Translations under genes and position numbers: made by a program | Part shown: positions 31,489 through 41,254 of the stretch, piece by piece | Layout: each line of letters starts with the position of its first letter | How positions within the stretch are numbered: position 1 is the stretch's first letter | Notes under the pieces: model-generated | Databases searched by the model: none | Seen by the model: only the letters and a program-made list of their open reading frames with translations | Told to the model about the DNA's origin: nothing | Origin: Azolla caroliniana | Taxonomy: Eukaryota; Polypodiophyta | NCBI GenBank assembly: GCA_043228905.1 | Contig: JBHGNT010000004.1 | Coordinates: forward strand, 16,430,001-16,494,000 | Length of the DNA stretch: 64,000 nt | Direction of reading: 5' to 3'

Positions 31489-31937
31489 TGTTAATCCTTA
31501 GGGCCAAACAATGGCCTAACACAGGGTGTCTATGAAAGACACTTCACCAAAGGGGTGTTAAGGCGAGATAACTTAAGACACAACAATTAATCAGACTTAA
31601 TTGGCTACTTAGCAATATGGCATTAACTTAATACACGTGTAAGATATAACAATTAATACAGAACGGTAATCATACGTGAAGATAAAACAAGAAGCTTATA
31701 TTAATTCTCCGTTAAAGTTTTACATTGTAACCGGGCCTTTATATAGGTCACCGGTGTTGCGTACAAAATGGTGCCAACTAGCACCTATTCGAAACTGGTC
31801 TGGATCCGGATCGGCATACTGATTCCGGTCCATCCGTTCACTACTTAATTATAATCTATTCTACTTAATTAAAATAGATTCCGAATAACAATCCCGTTCA
31901 CATTCTGGTCTTTAACTCCTTTGCCGACCGGGTAACA
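31489..31937 (-). repeat. 5' LTR of gypsy element
   Basis: It is 449 bp, uninterrupted, and shows the empty site for the solo LTR (AATACAGAAC near 31655). The minus strand carries a TATATAAAGG box near 31739-31748. The target duplication TTTGT follows at 31938-31942. Confidence 0.93.
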
Positions 31938-31942
31938 TTTGT

Positions 31943-33269
31943 TATTGTGGGCATGTGCAAGACATTCTTGATGGAAGTTTGTTTGCCTTCTTTCCCGAAT
32001 GGGATGTGTGGTGTCATCTCCCGTCTTTATAAAGCCGGGTCGATCGGGTGTGCGCAAATCACTGAACCACTCTTCGTGGGATGTCATGTGATGTGAGGCA
32101 CCAGAATCGACGAACTACATGTCTTCCAAGTTGGAGGTTCTCGTGGAGTCGGAGGCCGACATAGAGTTCACTCTATGTCTCATTACGAATAGTCCATTGT
32201 AGTCATCGTATTTGGAGTTGGTGACGTAGTTTGTGAGTTGTCGGCTTGTCGAATTCGACTCACTTCTCTTTTTCTGACACTTCGCTTCGCAATGGTCGAT
32301 TTTACCACAATAGGTACAAGTAATTGGCCACGTTTGCCGACCTTGTTTGGCATGGAAGCTCCCCCTTCTTCCAAAGGTTCCTCAATGGCTTTCGTCTTTT
32401 TATCGAAGGTTTGAGTTCCCTTCGTTTGATGGGTCGAATCGACCTCTTCTACCACCTCGACCTCGTCCTTGGCCACCATCCGAATTCGAGACGAACATTT
32501 TAGCTTCCGACATCTTGCTTTTGGTTCGAACATGTTCTCTTCGACCAATAGCATTGATTGAAGAGGTTAAAGAACAAAAGAGGGTTTTCCCTTGGTAGGA
32601 TAGCCATCCTTAACAAGTTGAATCGTTGTGCGAGGCCACCCAAGCATACTTGAACCATCTCGTCTTCGTCGACGTTTATGTTGATGGAGCCAAGCGAGTC
32701 ACAAATGCTCTTGATCTTGACGGTGTAATCCGACACAGACATATCTTTGTGTTGTATGTTGTTCAACTCTTGCCGGAGTTGAAGCTTGCGAGCGGTCATG
32801 TTGGAGGCAAAATGTTTCTTTAAGTTCGCCCACGCTTCTTTAGGCGTCTTGGCGTCTCAAATGTGGCTAAGCTTGTGCTCGTGGATACATGTTTCCAAGG
32901 AACATTACCCGACTCGCTCCTTGCTCCCACATTGGGTAGTTGGCGTTTGTGATGTCAGGTTTGGTTTCGAGTGTGTTGTTGATGTAGCTCCAATACCCTT
33001 TGCCGACAATGTATTGGTTCATCTTGTACTGCCAAGATGAATAAGTGCTCCGGTCTAGCTTTTCACTAGGGAGCGAGCTACCCATTTGTGTGTTCATGTT
33101 GATGTATTATCTTCCTTTTTCGTTTTTCTTCCTTCGGTCACGTAAACGTGCTACATAGCGTCACTAGGGTAGTGGATAGCCGGAATTTGTCGTCGACATT
33201 TCGAACACACAATCACGAAGAGTAGGGTGGGCTTAGTAGATTTGCTAAACACCACACACTTTGATGCCA
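31943..33269 (-). pseudogene. Copia B leader, gag and protease region
   Basis: The leader runs from the PBS to the gag ATG at 33097 (MNTQMGSSLPSEKLDRSTYS). Gag continues with WQYKMNQYIVGKGYWSYI. After frame changes near 32870 it reads QKDMSVSDYTVKIKSICDSL in the -1 family frame (32799-32500). The knuckle region near 32270-32320 reads CTYCGKIDHCEAKC, with Cys where a knuckle has Tyr or His spacing, so metal binding is doubtful. The protease remnant HHMTSHEEWFSDLRTPDRP precedes the gypsy insertion, which splits the GAG-pre-integrase region. Sequence order, start codon and leader match element A. Confidence 0.84.
33252..33269 (-). other. Primer binding site of copia element B
   Basis: On the minus strand TGGCATCAAAGTGTGTGG directly follows the 5' LTR. 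The first 12 bases differ from TGGTATCAGAGC at two or three positions. Confidence 0.75.
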
Positions 33270-33703
33270 TGTTAAGAATTAGGTAATTAACTACGGGTTA
33301 ATTAGTACCTAATTATGTTATTAAGCTAAGCGGAAGATTAAGTGATATGTGTGTGTATGTGTGTGAGAGGAAGAGAGAGAAGAATTTAACACTATGAACA
33401 ACGAGACAAGATGGGGGATGATTAACTATATTAAAAGCATCATCAAATACAAAAATACCTACAATGAGGTATATATACATTTCATGTGCAAAGGTGCACA
33501 TGTGTGAGTAGAATATAGGTACAACCGTGTAAGTCCTATATTAAATGAACATGGGAGTGGAGGATCTACAATGTATCCCACTCAAGTACAAAATCCTATT
33601 TAAGGCTTTAAGGTGAACACACTAACTAGATTCTATCCAGGTAACTACTAAGTTACGTGTGTTGACTAAACGACTAAACTAAGTTGAGCTTAATATCTCA
33701 ACA
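33270..33703 (-). repeat. 5' LTR of copia element B
   Basis: Partner of 19710-20143 and equal in length. It includes a GA-rich stretch and TATATATAC near 33470. The plus-strand flank ATTTTTCTT matches the element A leader with one change. Confidence 0.93.
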
Positions 33704-34132
33704 ATTTTTCTTGCATGGGGCGCAGACCAGAAGGCATGCAGCCAAGACGAGCCAGAACAAAGGACCAACTGCAGCAGAGGATCAGAAGGGGAGTGTTGAG
33801 TAACAAGGTCAACATGCCGAATTGGCTAAAGGCCGAATACTGGATCAGCTGAAGACGCTGAAAGAAGGATCAGTTGAAGAATCCGACAACCGGATCGGGT
33901 AGGACCCAACAAGCCATTAGAGGCCTATATTCCTATTTTGGAAATAGGAATGTAATAGGCAATTAGTGTCAAATGCTCTTAAATGAGCATTCATTTACTT
34001 GTCGATACTTGTGTCAGCCCACTGTCAAGGCTTGTATAAAAAGTGCTCACTGAGCACATTGTGATGTACGGAGTGTTATTTTTTAATATAGTTTTGTTTT
34101 CTGCTCTCTCTCATATACTGTGTACTACATTC
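33704..34132 (+). mobile_element. End of an internal region with truncated LTR
   Basis: 33712-33793 is unidentified sequence ending in the purine tract AGAAGGGGAG. An LTR starts at 33794 (TGTTGAGTAACAAGG) and contains ATAAAAAGTGCTCACTGAGC, which is also found in the LTR at 61748. It is cut near 34132, where minus-strand copia gag begins. Confidence 0.65.
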
Positions 34133-34782
34133 TCTTCGTTCGATGGGTCGAATCGACCTCTTCTACCTCCTCGACTTCGTTCTCGGCCACCATCCAAATT
34201 TGAGAAGAACATTTGTCCTTCTGATGTCTTGGTTTTGGTTTGGACGTGCTTCTCTTCAACCAATAGCATTGATTGAAGGTCGAAGAACGAAGGAGGATTT
34301 TCCCTCGCCAAGATTGCCGTCCTCAACGAGTCGAATCGTTGTGCGAGGCCGCTTAGGCATACTTGAACCATCTCGTCTTCGTCGACGATTATATTGATGG
34401 AGCCAAGTGAGTCGCAAATGCTCGTGATCTTGGCGGTGTAGTCCAACACAGACATATATTTTTGCCGAATGTCGTTCAACTCTTGTCAGAGTTGAAGCTT
34501 TCGGGTGGTCGTGTTGGCGTCGAACATTTTCTTCAAGTTCTCCCACGCCTCTTTAGGCAACTTGGCATCTTGAATGTGGCTAACCATGTGGTCGTGGACA
34601 CATGTTGCCAAATAATACATGACTCGACTCGCCGCTTGCTCCCATGTTGAGTAGTCGGCGTTCTTTGGGTCGAGTCAATTTTCTTGTGCATCGTTGATAT
34701 AACTCCAATACCCTTGGCCGACAAGGTATTGGTTCATCTTGTACTCCCAAGATGAATCATTGCTCCGGTCTAGCTTTTCATT
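34133..34782 (-). pseudogene. Copia gag fragment (same family as A and B), split by the LARD-like element
   Basis: The minus strand gives WEYKMNQYLVGQGYWSYIND, QAASRVMYYLATCVHDHMV, EAWENLKKMFDANTTTR, QKYMSVLDYTAKITSICDSL and ENPPSFFDLQSMLLVEEK. One stop and several frame changes are present. The start of gag lies on the other side of the insertion (38141-38222). No LTR belongs to this fragment. Confidence 0.82.
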
Positions 34783-35283
34783 GTTACCCTGTACGAGATG
34801 TACGGAGAGTCAAGTGTGATGAGCGAGGGTCGAATGTTATCATGATGTTGTGTATGTGTAGGGGGCATAAATGTAATTGTGAGTCTATACGTATGTGAAC
34901 ACATGCACACGTGTGTGCATGTGGATGGATACGAGGAGGTGTGAGTGAGTGTCCAATATGAATGCTCGAGGGGGCTTACACCCCTATGTATCTACCCCCT
35001 CTTGTACTATTTAACCCCTTATGGGGAATGAATGAAACATGAATAACCATTTCTCTCTCTCTCTCTCTCTCTCTCTTTGACATCTTTCTCTCTCTCCCCC
35101 CTTAACATTGAACCCCCTTGAGAGGGGGGTGGAGCCATTCTAGGCACCACCCCCCACCCCGCAATGCTTCTCAATGCTTGTCTTGCATCTTCATGATCTC
35201 TCACCATCATACCATTCATCATCTCCACAATTACACAATGTCTATCTTCATCATCAATCATCATCATTATCATTCTCATTAAC
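34783..35283 (+). repeat. 5' LTR of the LARD-like element
   Basis: It begins (T)GTTACCCTGTACGAG and ends CATTCTCATTAAC. It contains a (CT)n run near 35052-35077. A candidate PBS, TGGCAACCATGATGG (35312), lies 28 bp beyond its end, further than usual. Confidence 0.88.
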
Positions 35284-37646
35284 CCTAACCCTAAAAACCT
35301 ACAACACCTTTTGGCAACCATGATGGCGACCCCCCTTTGGAGACGGAGTCGAAGAATGATACGTGGCGATGCAAGTCAATAATGACAAAATATGCAAGAA
35401 ATGGTGATGGTGATTGAAAGCCGTCAAGGAATGCAACAGGGTGATGTTGTGCGCAAGGAAGATGAAGAATGTTACGTGGTGATGATCTGCAAGAAATGGA
35501 ATCGACAACAATATGCAAAAAATGGCGACCATGATGTGCATGAGAAGCAAGAAATGACAGATTGATTATCAGTGCCATGATTCTGATACAAATTAATGTC
35601 TATACAAGTGTATTTTGTTTGACATGTGATTGGTCTTTTTGGCTTGGATCTGATCGCAAAGAAAGAAGAAAAAAGCGAGGGAGAAATAAAGCCTATGATC
35701 TATGCGAGACCCAACCACCACATGTTGTATCTTCCAAAGATGCGAGAGTGCATTTCTATCCACATATGACCGGACACACATGGCCAGAAAGCAACCAACT
35801 GGACCAAAGGGAATTGTTGGAACAAAGATGGAGAAGGCAATTAAGAAAGCGAAAGAAATACAAACCGATGCGGAAAGACACGACTAGTCAAATGGCCCGG
35901 AACAAGGAACCAGAAGTACAACCAAATGGGCAGAACTCGCCGGAATGGCCGGACAACGGGCAAGAGTGGCCGGAGTGACTGGATAGCAGCCAAAGTGTCT
36001 AAGTGGCCGGACAACAGTCGGAGCAACCGTAGAGAGGTCGGATGGCCGAATAACGGCCAGACAGCGGCTGAAGAGCAACCGGGCAACAGTCTGCGCGGTT
36101 GGAGAGCGGTCGGAAGGGCCGGAAACTGGTCGGAATAACCGGATGCAGACAGGCGACCAGGACGACGGACCGGACGCACGACCGGAAGACAACAGACAAA
36201 TGGCTGGGACAATAGCTGAACAACAATAGGAGTGGCGGCAAATAATCAGTGGCGGCAGCGAAAAATTGGCGACGAAGATGGTCGGACAACAAACAGCCGA
36301 GTAAAAGCGGTCAGACAAATGACGATGCCAAACAATGGCAGAAATGGCTGGACGAACCGGACAGATGAGCGGACGGGATGGACAAGCATCAGATAGCCGA
36401 CGACCGGACAGACGGCGGGAGGAAGACTGGAATCGACGGACACGCCGGACAAAGCGACAGATGATGGCCGGAATAGCAAACATCGAATGGTTGTAGAGGC
36501 GGCCGAAAAGACACGACCAGAAGGGCCGAAGACAGAGACGGCAACCAATTGACAACCGATAGACAACAACGGCTAGACACAGCCGAACCGCGGCCAGAAC
36601 GGAGGCCGGAAGAACGACCGGATAGATGGCCAAATATTGACGAGTGAATAGAGTGGTCATGCGACGAATCTCGGCCAAAACAGGTAGCCGACTGGAGACT
36701 GGCCGGACAGGCCTAGCGACGACGAGAAAGGGAGATGGTGATGACCGACACAGAGATGAAAGGCGTCGGGACGATGAATAGCAACGACCACAGAAGCGAC
36801 AACAATGAATATAGAAGGACGGAAACGACGACGGCAACACAAAGAAGGAGATGACGTGCAAGCAAAGGGAGAGTGAAGGTCGCGTTTCCTCCCTACCCCG
36901 AAACGCAAAAACAGAACAAGGACGAAGTGGAAGAAACAGAGATAGAAGAAGAAAGAGAGAGGAGGAAAATGGAACACAAGAAGGAAAGAAGAGGGGTATA
37001 GAAGAAGAAGAAAAATAGACAGAGAAAAGAAGAAGAGAAGCGGGAAACGAAAGCAGAAAGAAGTAGAAAGAGATGAGGGATACGCACAAGAGAGAGTGTA
37101 ATAACGGACCACAACAATAACCTAGAGATAAAGACGAAGTCGGAGCATTACAAAAACAAGAAGACAGGAATGGATAAAGACGAAATTGAAGCAGAAGATA
37201 GGACGGGAAGAAAAATAGAGAAAGGGCAAGAGAGAATGATAGGGGTATGGAACATAAATTTAAAACATGAGGGTATTTGATAATATTTCAAAAACAAAGG
37301 GTAGCAACCTAAAATGTCATAAACTTGAGGGCACCAACGAAATTGTAAAAACTCATCCACCTAGAGAAATGGATGTGATCAACAACGACAACTCACACAA
37401 AATTAAAGGAAGAACACACATACACACAACGTGCTTTTGGACCCATGATGAAGTCCGTAAGCTGACAGAACGAGAATGTTTGTGTCGCGGACGATTTGCT
37501 GACCGACAAAGATGTTCGAGTCAAGCATTCCGATCGAGGGAGTCGATTGTTGAAAGGACCGATGGAAGTTCCGGTCGAAGAAATATCATCATCAAGGCAT
37601 GTGGGATCGACGTGCAAGGCACTTTCCCACGAGCGTGCCATATTGT
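35284..37646. other. Interior of LARD-like element, no supported gene
   Basis: 35900-36700 is rich in dispersed short motifs such as TGGCCGGA, CCGGACAAC and CGGACAGA. 36830-37240 is strongly A/G rich on the plus strand. Open frames here (138 codons on plus at 35562; up to 401 codons on minus at 37089-35884) have low-complexity composition and no family motif. The left end has CCCTAACCCTAAAA, a short telomere-like stretch. Confidence 0.65.
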
Positions 37647-38140
37647 GTTACCCTGTACGAGATGTACGGAGAGTCAAGTGTGATGAGCGAGGGTCGAATG
37701 TTATCATGATGTTGTGTATGTGTAGGGGGCATAAATGTAATTGTGAGTCTATACGTATGTGAACACATGCACACGTGTCTGCATGTGGATGGATACGAGG
37801 TGTGAGTGAGTGTCCAATATGAATGCTCGAGGGGGCTTACACCCCTATGTATCTACCCCCTCTTGTACTATTTAACCCCTTATGGGGAATGAATGAAACA
37901 TGAATAACCATTTCTCTCTCTCTCTCTCTCTCTTTGACATCTTTCTCTCTCTCCCCCCTTAACATTGAACCCCCTTGAGAGGGGGGTGGAGCCATTCTAG
38001 GCACCACCCCCCACCCCGCAATGCTTCTCAATGCTTGTCTTGCATCTTCATGATCTCTCACCATCATACCATTCATCATCTCCACAATTACACAATGTCT
38101 ATCTTCATCATCAATCATCATCATTATCATTCTCATTAAC
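37647..38140 (+). repeat. 3' LTR of the LARD-like element
   Basis: Direct repeat of 34783-35283 with a shorter CT run and an AGG deletion near 37799. Confidence 0.9.
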
Positions 38141-38222
38141 CATTAGGGAGCGAGCTACCCATTTGTGTGTTCATTTTGATGTACTGTCTTCCTTTTTTGA
38201 TTTCCTTCCCTTGATCACGTAC
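38141..38222 (-). pseudogene. Start of the split copia gag and a short leader piece
   Basis: The minus strand shows the leader (near 38180-38222) and the MNTQMGS-type start; the usual ATG position reads as ATGAACACACAAATGG. It joins 34133-34782 when the LARD-like element is removed. Homology ends near 38222 at unrelated sequence. Confidence 0.75.
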
Positions 38223-38999
38223 TCCTTTTGGACAAGTAAAACCTTAGATTGGTTGTTGCTTGATCCACATTATGTAATGGAACTCTATGATGTTTCTCGA
38301 AGATATTTATGTTCATGTTGTTGTTCTATGATGGAAAATATTTCATGTTTATTATGTTGTTTTGTGAGACTATTAGTTACTTTGTGACTGTGAATATGTT
38401 GGTGTTTTCTGATGTTGCAGAGTCTGAAGGGTTTGAATCTATTGCTCCTAAGGCCAATGGGAGTGTTTAGAGGGCCACATCTTGAAAGTAGATGTAGCAA
38501 CTGACACAAATGATCTAGTCACGCAAGTTGATCAAGCATGTTGCACTGATGATTTGATTTTGCACATAGATGCAACATGTGATACCAGTGGGCTGATATC
38601 GACCAGATTAGTATCTACTTGCACGGAGCCAATGACTAAGTCGACAACACAAGAGCATCAGAATGTGAAGCCAGGCCCAACACAGTCAATCAGGGGTTTG
38701 AAGAGGAAAAGGACACCAATTGTGCCGACAGAACCTAAGTTGATTGAAATTGATCGTGTGCTACCAGTAATTGGTGTAACAGAGGCTCAGTTACAGGAAT
38801 GGAAACCTAAACTATTAGAATTCAAAAGAAGAGGCTTGATCTTGGTGTTTGATAAAGTCCTAATGAGTGTTGTTACCAGTTAGGAACATTGTCTACTCTC
38901 GGTCCTTTGAGGTAGACTTCAAGGTGATTGTGGTGCAAGGAATAGATCCGTATGTGCGTGAATCGTAGCTAGCTGACAAAGCAAAGCGTATCGTTTGGG
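38223..38999 (+). pseudogene. Unrecognised coding-like segment with intron-like upstream sequence
   Basis: An ORF of 133 codons (38482-38883) reads VDVATDTNDLVTQVD, RGLKRKRTPIVPTEPK, DRVLPVIGVTEAQLQEWKPK and FKRRGLILVFDKV. After a frame change, coding-like sequence seems to go on (RNIVYSRSFEVDFKVIV, then GIDPYVRES). Upstream (about 38240-38420) is T-rich sequence ending TGATGTTGCAG, a good splice acceptor, followed by an open stretch to a TAG at 38468. I do not recognise the family. It could be a host gene fragment caught between retrotransposons or an internal part of an unknown element. Its right limit is an LTR near 39000. Confidence 0.4.
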
Positions 39000-39339
39000 T
39001 GTGAAGGGAGACGGCTACAACCGAAGCTCACCAATGCATGATCTCATATACACACTTACCCTACACTTACTAGCCCACAGTTACAACAAAGTACAACACC
39101 TAATTAGTAGACAACTTGCACCGACAAGGAAATCAGAGAAGATAGTACTATATTACAGAAGGTATCTCTCCAAATACACGCTAGCTTTTTATAGAGGATT
39201 TATGCCCTTTATATAAACAGGGCTTTTAGTCCGTTATGCTCCTTGTGTGAACCATTACATGTGTTTCTTTAACGCTTGTAATAATATATTCTATTCGTTT
39301 AAGCGTTACGTCCGGCGGTTACCATTCCGGCGGACAACA
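39000..39339 (-). repeat. Probable 3' LTR of a gypsy fragment
   Basis: On the minus strand it starts TGTTGTCCGCCGG directly after a CGACGTGCCAGG motif like that preceding the 3' LTR of the 21.8-31.9 kb gypsy. It ends about TCCCTTCACA. TATATAAAGGGC lies on the minus strand near 39205-39217. Its outer end is inferred from the TG/CA rule only. Confidence 0.6.
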
Positions 39340-39779
39340 CCTGGCACGTCGGACCCATCCCTCTCCTCATCATTCAAAATGTCCAGGATGTTCGGCTCCA
39401 TCCGTACGACATGGTCCGGAGACGGCGTGATGTCCGTAGGTGCTTCATTGTTCGGCTCGACCGGCTCATCCAATTGTGTGTCGTCCACTTCACGATCATT
39501 GAGGAGCTCTATTGGGCAACAAAAACAACACCACATGTATTCGTAAAGAAATTTTGCCGTGGATGCCGCCGTATTATCCCGTAACTCTTTTGCTTCTACC
39601 CACTTAGTGCAATGATCCATGGCTACGAGAATATACTTATTGCCGGTGTATGTTGTTGCCGGCGTAAAGGGACCGACAAAATCCAGACCCCATTTCTGGA
39701 ATGGATCCAGTGGAAGAACCGGTTGGTGTGGCATCCTTGCGAGCTCCGTAGGTTGCCCCAACCGTTGACATAGATCACA
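39340..39779 (-). pseudogene. Gypsy integrase fragment (non-chromodomain type)
   Basis: The minus strand gives RLGQPTELARMPHQPVLPLD, WGLDFVGPFTPATTYTGNKY, VAMDHCTKWVEAKEL and PIELLNDRE. It then jumps to an acidic tail (VDDTQLDEPVEPNNEAP) that normally closes the polyprotein. The integrase catalytic centre beyond the second Asp is deleted. It is closely related to the integrase at 25660-27033. At 39779 it joins copia sequence on the opposite strand. Confidence 0.8.
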
Positions 39780-39787
39780 CTGACTAC

Positions 39788-41236
39788 AGTACCCTCTACA
39801 TCACCTTCATCGAGCGTTACGCGTGGATCTTCCCGATGAAGAAGAAGAGCGAAGTGTTCTCCCACTTCCAAAAGCTCAAGGGCCAAGTCGAAAAAGAAAC
39901 CGGTCGGCACATTCGATGCCTACGATCGAATGGAGGCAAGGAGTACTTCTCTGATGAATTCACCTCCTACCTCCAAAGTGAAGGCATTCAGAGAGAATTC
40001 TCATGCCGACACGCACCCCAACAAAATGGAGTCACCGAAAGGAAGAATCGGCAAATACTCAAGGTAGTACGGGCCATGTTACATGAGAAGCACATGCCTA
40101 ACTTCTATTGGGCTGACGTGGCATCCACGGCTATCTATCTCATGAACTGGTGCACCACTAATGGAGTGCATGAGCTAACTCCATACGAGCTTCTTGTCGG
40201 AAGGAAGCCGATCCTATCGCACCTCAGGGTGTTCGGAAGCATTGTGAATGTACGCATCCCGAACGAACAACGACAGAAACCCGACGCGAAGTCGGAGAAA
40301 TGTATCCTCATAGGATACTTGTCTGAGAAGAAGGCATACAAGTGCTTCAACCCCTCGACCCGAGCGGTTCGGATAAGTCGGGATGTAGTCTTCGACGAAT
40401 CGGCATCATGGTACCCATACGAGCTTCTTGTCGGAAGGAAGCCGATCCTATCGCACCTCAGGGTGTTCGGAAGCATTGTGAATGTACGCATCCCGAACGA
40501 ACAACGACAGAAACCCGACGCGAAGTCGGAGAAATGTATCCTCATAGGATACTTGTCTGAGAAGAAGGCATACAAGTGCTTCAACCCCTCGACCCGAGCG
40601 GTTCGGATAAGTCGGGATGTAGTCTTCGACGAATCGGCATCATGGTATAAGCCTGATTCGACTCCACCCGGCCCGACCGAGGAAGATTTGAACGTCAACT
40701 CAGAGGATGATATTCGGCCAAGCCCTTCACCAAAGGACTGCCCAAGCTATACCGAGCTAAGTGGACCACCAAGCACGTCGCGGCCAAGTACAACCTCGGA
40801 CAAAGGTAAAGGTAAGATGCCCGAATACGAAGTCGATCACCCCGACGACAGTGATTCGGATGTGTCGGCTCCCTCACTAGATAGTGAGTTTGGTGTACCC
40901 ATCATGCGGACACCAGGAGTAAAGAAGGTGCTCACATCGGCGAGAGAAAAACTTCGACGTTCTTCTAGAGGGAAGAATCTCGTTGCTCGTCTTACCTACA
41001 ACGGGTACATGGCCCATCATTATGCCTTTGCGATGAAGGTGGAGGAAAAGAGCCTGAGAGCTCTACAAAAGTGACTCGTGACCCACGATGGGTGAAAGCA
41101 GTCGACCCAAGCCTTCGTCATAGGCTTGAGGGAGAGGAACCGAAATTGCCACGAAAATACTGACGCAAGCCGCACAGAAGCCGACATCGAATGTCGGACA
41201 ACGCTGAAAGCAAAACTAGATGTCGAACACATCACA
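39788..41236 (+). pseudogene. Copia D integrase and linker with a 78-codon duplication; no RT
   Basis: From the FIERYAWIF stretch, the frame 39836-41074 is open for 412 codons: KKKSEVFSHFQKLKGQ, RSNGGKEYFSDEF, SCRHAPQQNGVTERKNRQIL, HMPNFYWADVAS and WCTTNGVHELTPYELL. The core Asp of the usual RSDGG is Asn here, so one catalytic residue is lost. The segment PYELLVGRKP to DESASWY appears twice in tandem. The Ser/Asp/Pro-rich linker leads to YNGYMAHHYAFAMKV, the RT start. A TGA at 41072-41074 follows; remnants (THDGWKQSTQAF, RLEGEEPKLP when read in other frames) then reach the purine tract. RT and RNase H are absent. Confidence 0.86.
40181..40648 (+). repeat. Perfect 234-bp in-frame tandem duplication
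   Basis: 40181-40414 and 40415-40648 are identical base for base except the last position of the unit. The unit is 78 codons, so the frame is kept. It begins CCATACGAGCTTCTTG and ends CATCATGGTA. Other copies of this family in the window (13058-13919 and 20144-21807) have the segment once. Confidence 0.96.
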
Positions 41237-41254
41237 CTTGAGCTTGAGGGGGCG
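41237..41254 (+). other. Polypurine tract of copia D
   Basis: CTTGAGCTTGAGGGGGCG directly precedes the LTR, identical to the tracts of elements A and B. Confidence 0.9.

Larger units (their letters stand above)
21808..31937 (-). mobile_element. Ty3/gypsy element with accessory ORF (third level of the nest)
   Basis: LTRs at both ends begin (minus strand) TGTTACCCGG and end AAGGATTAACA. TTTGT flanks both sides (21803-21807 and 31938-31942), and removing the insert rejoins copia B. The sense order on the minus strand is LTR, PBS, gag, protease, RT, RNase H, integrase, accessory ORF, LTR. There is no chromodomain. The layout, the acidic gag N-terminus and the extra ORF after integrase fit the Tat/Athila side of plant gypsy elements; I cannot assign the exact lineage. 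The left LTR contains a nested solo LTR. LTR divergence by eye is about 5 percent, and about a dozen stops or frame changes are spread through the genes. Confidence 0.92.
19710..33703 (-). mobile_element. RT-less Ty1/copia element B (second level), split by a 10-kb gypsy
   Basis: Both 434-bp LTRs are present (19710-20143 and 33270-33703), with PBS and purine tract in place. The flanks are GTTTT (left) and ATTTT (right), a near-identical 5-bp duplication. The left flank is the leader of element A, a relative of B, so this is insertion of a family member into another. The coding region (20144-21807 plus 31943-33269) lacks RT and RNase H, like A and D. Without the gypsy insertion the element would be about 3.9 kb. 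Confidence 0.88.
34783..38140 (+). mobile_element. Young non-autonomous LTR element without gag-pol (LARD-like)
   Basis: Two LTRs of 501 and 494 bp flank a 2.36-kb interior. CATT lies on both sides (34779-34782 and 38141-38144), and removing the element rejoins copia gag. The LTRs differ mainly by a 3-bp indel, a G/C change and the CT-run length, so insertion was recent. The interior encodes no recognisable retroviral protein. Upstream of the right LTR lies CCCACGAGCGTGCCAT (37626-37641), nearly identical to the corresponding site of the gypsy at 21808-31937. That sets the orientation as plus and suggests gypsy proteins mobilise it. The first base of the LTR is ambiguous by one T (TGTTACCC or GTTACCC). 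Confidence 0.85.

Noticed and set aside
35884-37089. 401-codon minus-strand ORF rich in Ser, Phe, Leu and Arg
   Set aside because: It is the complement of A/G- and CCGG-rich low-complexity DNA inside a pol-less element and shows no motif; overlapping frames are equally open.
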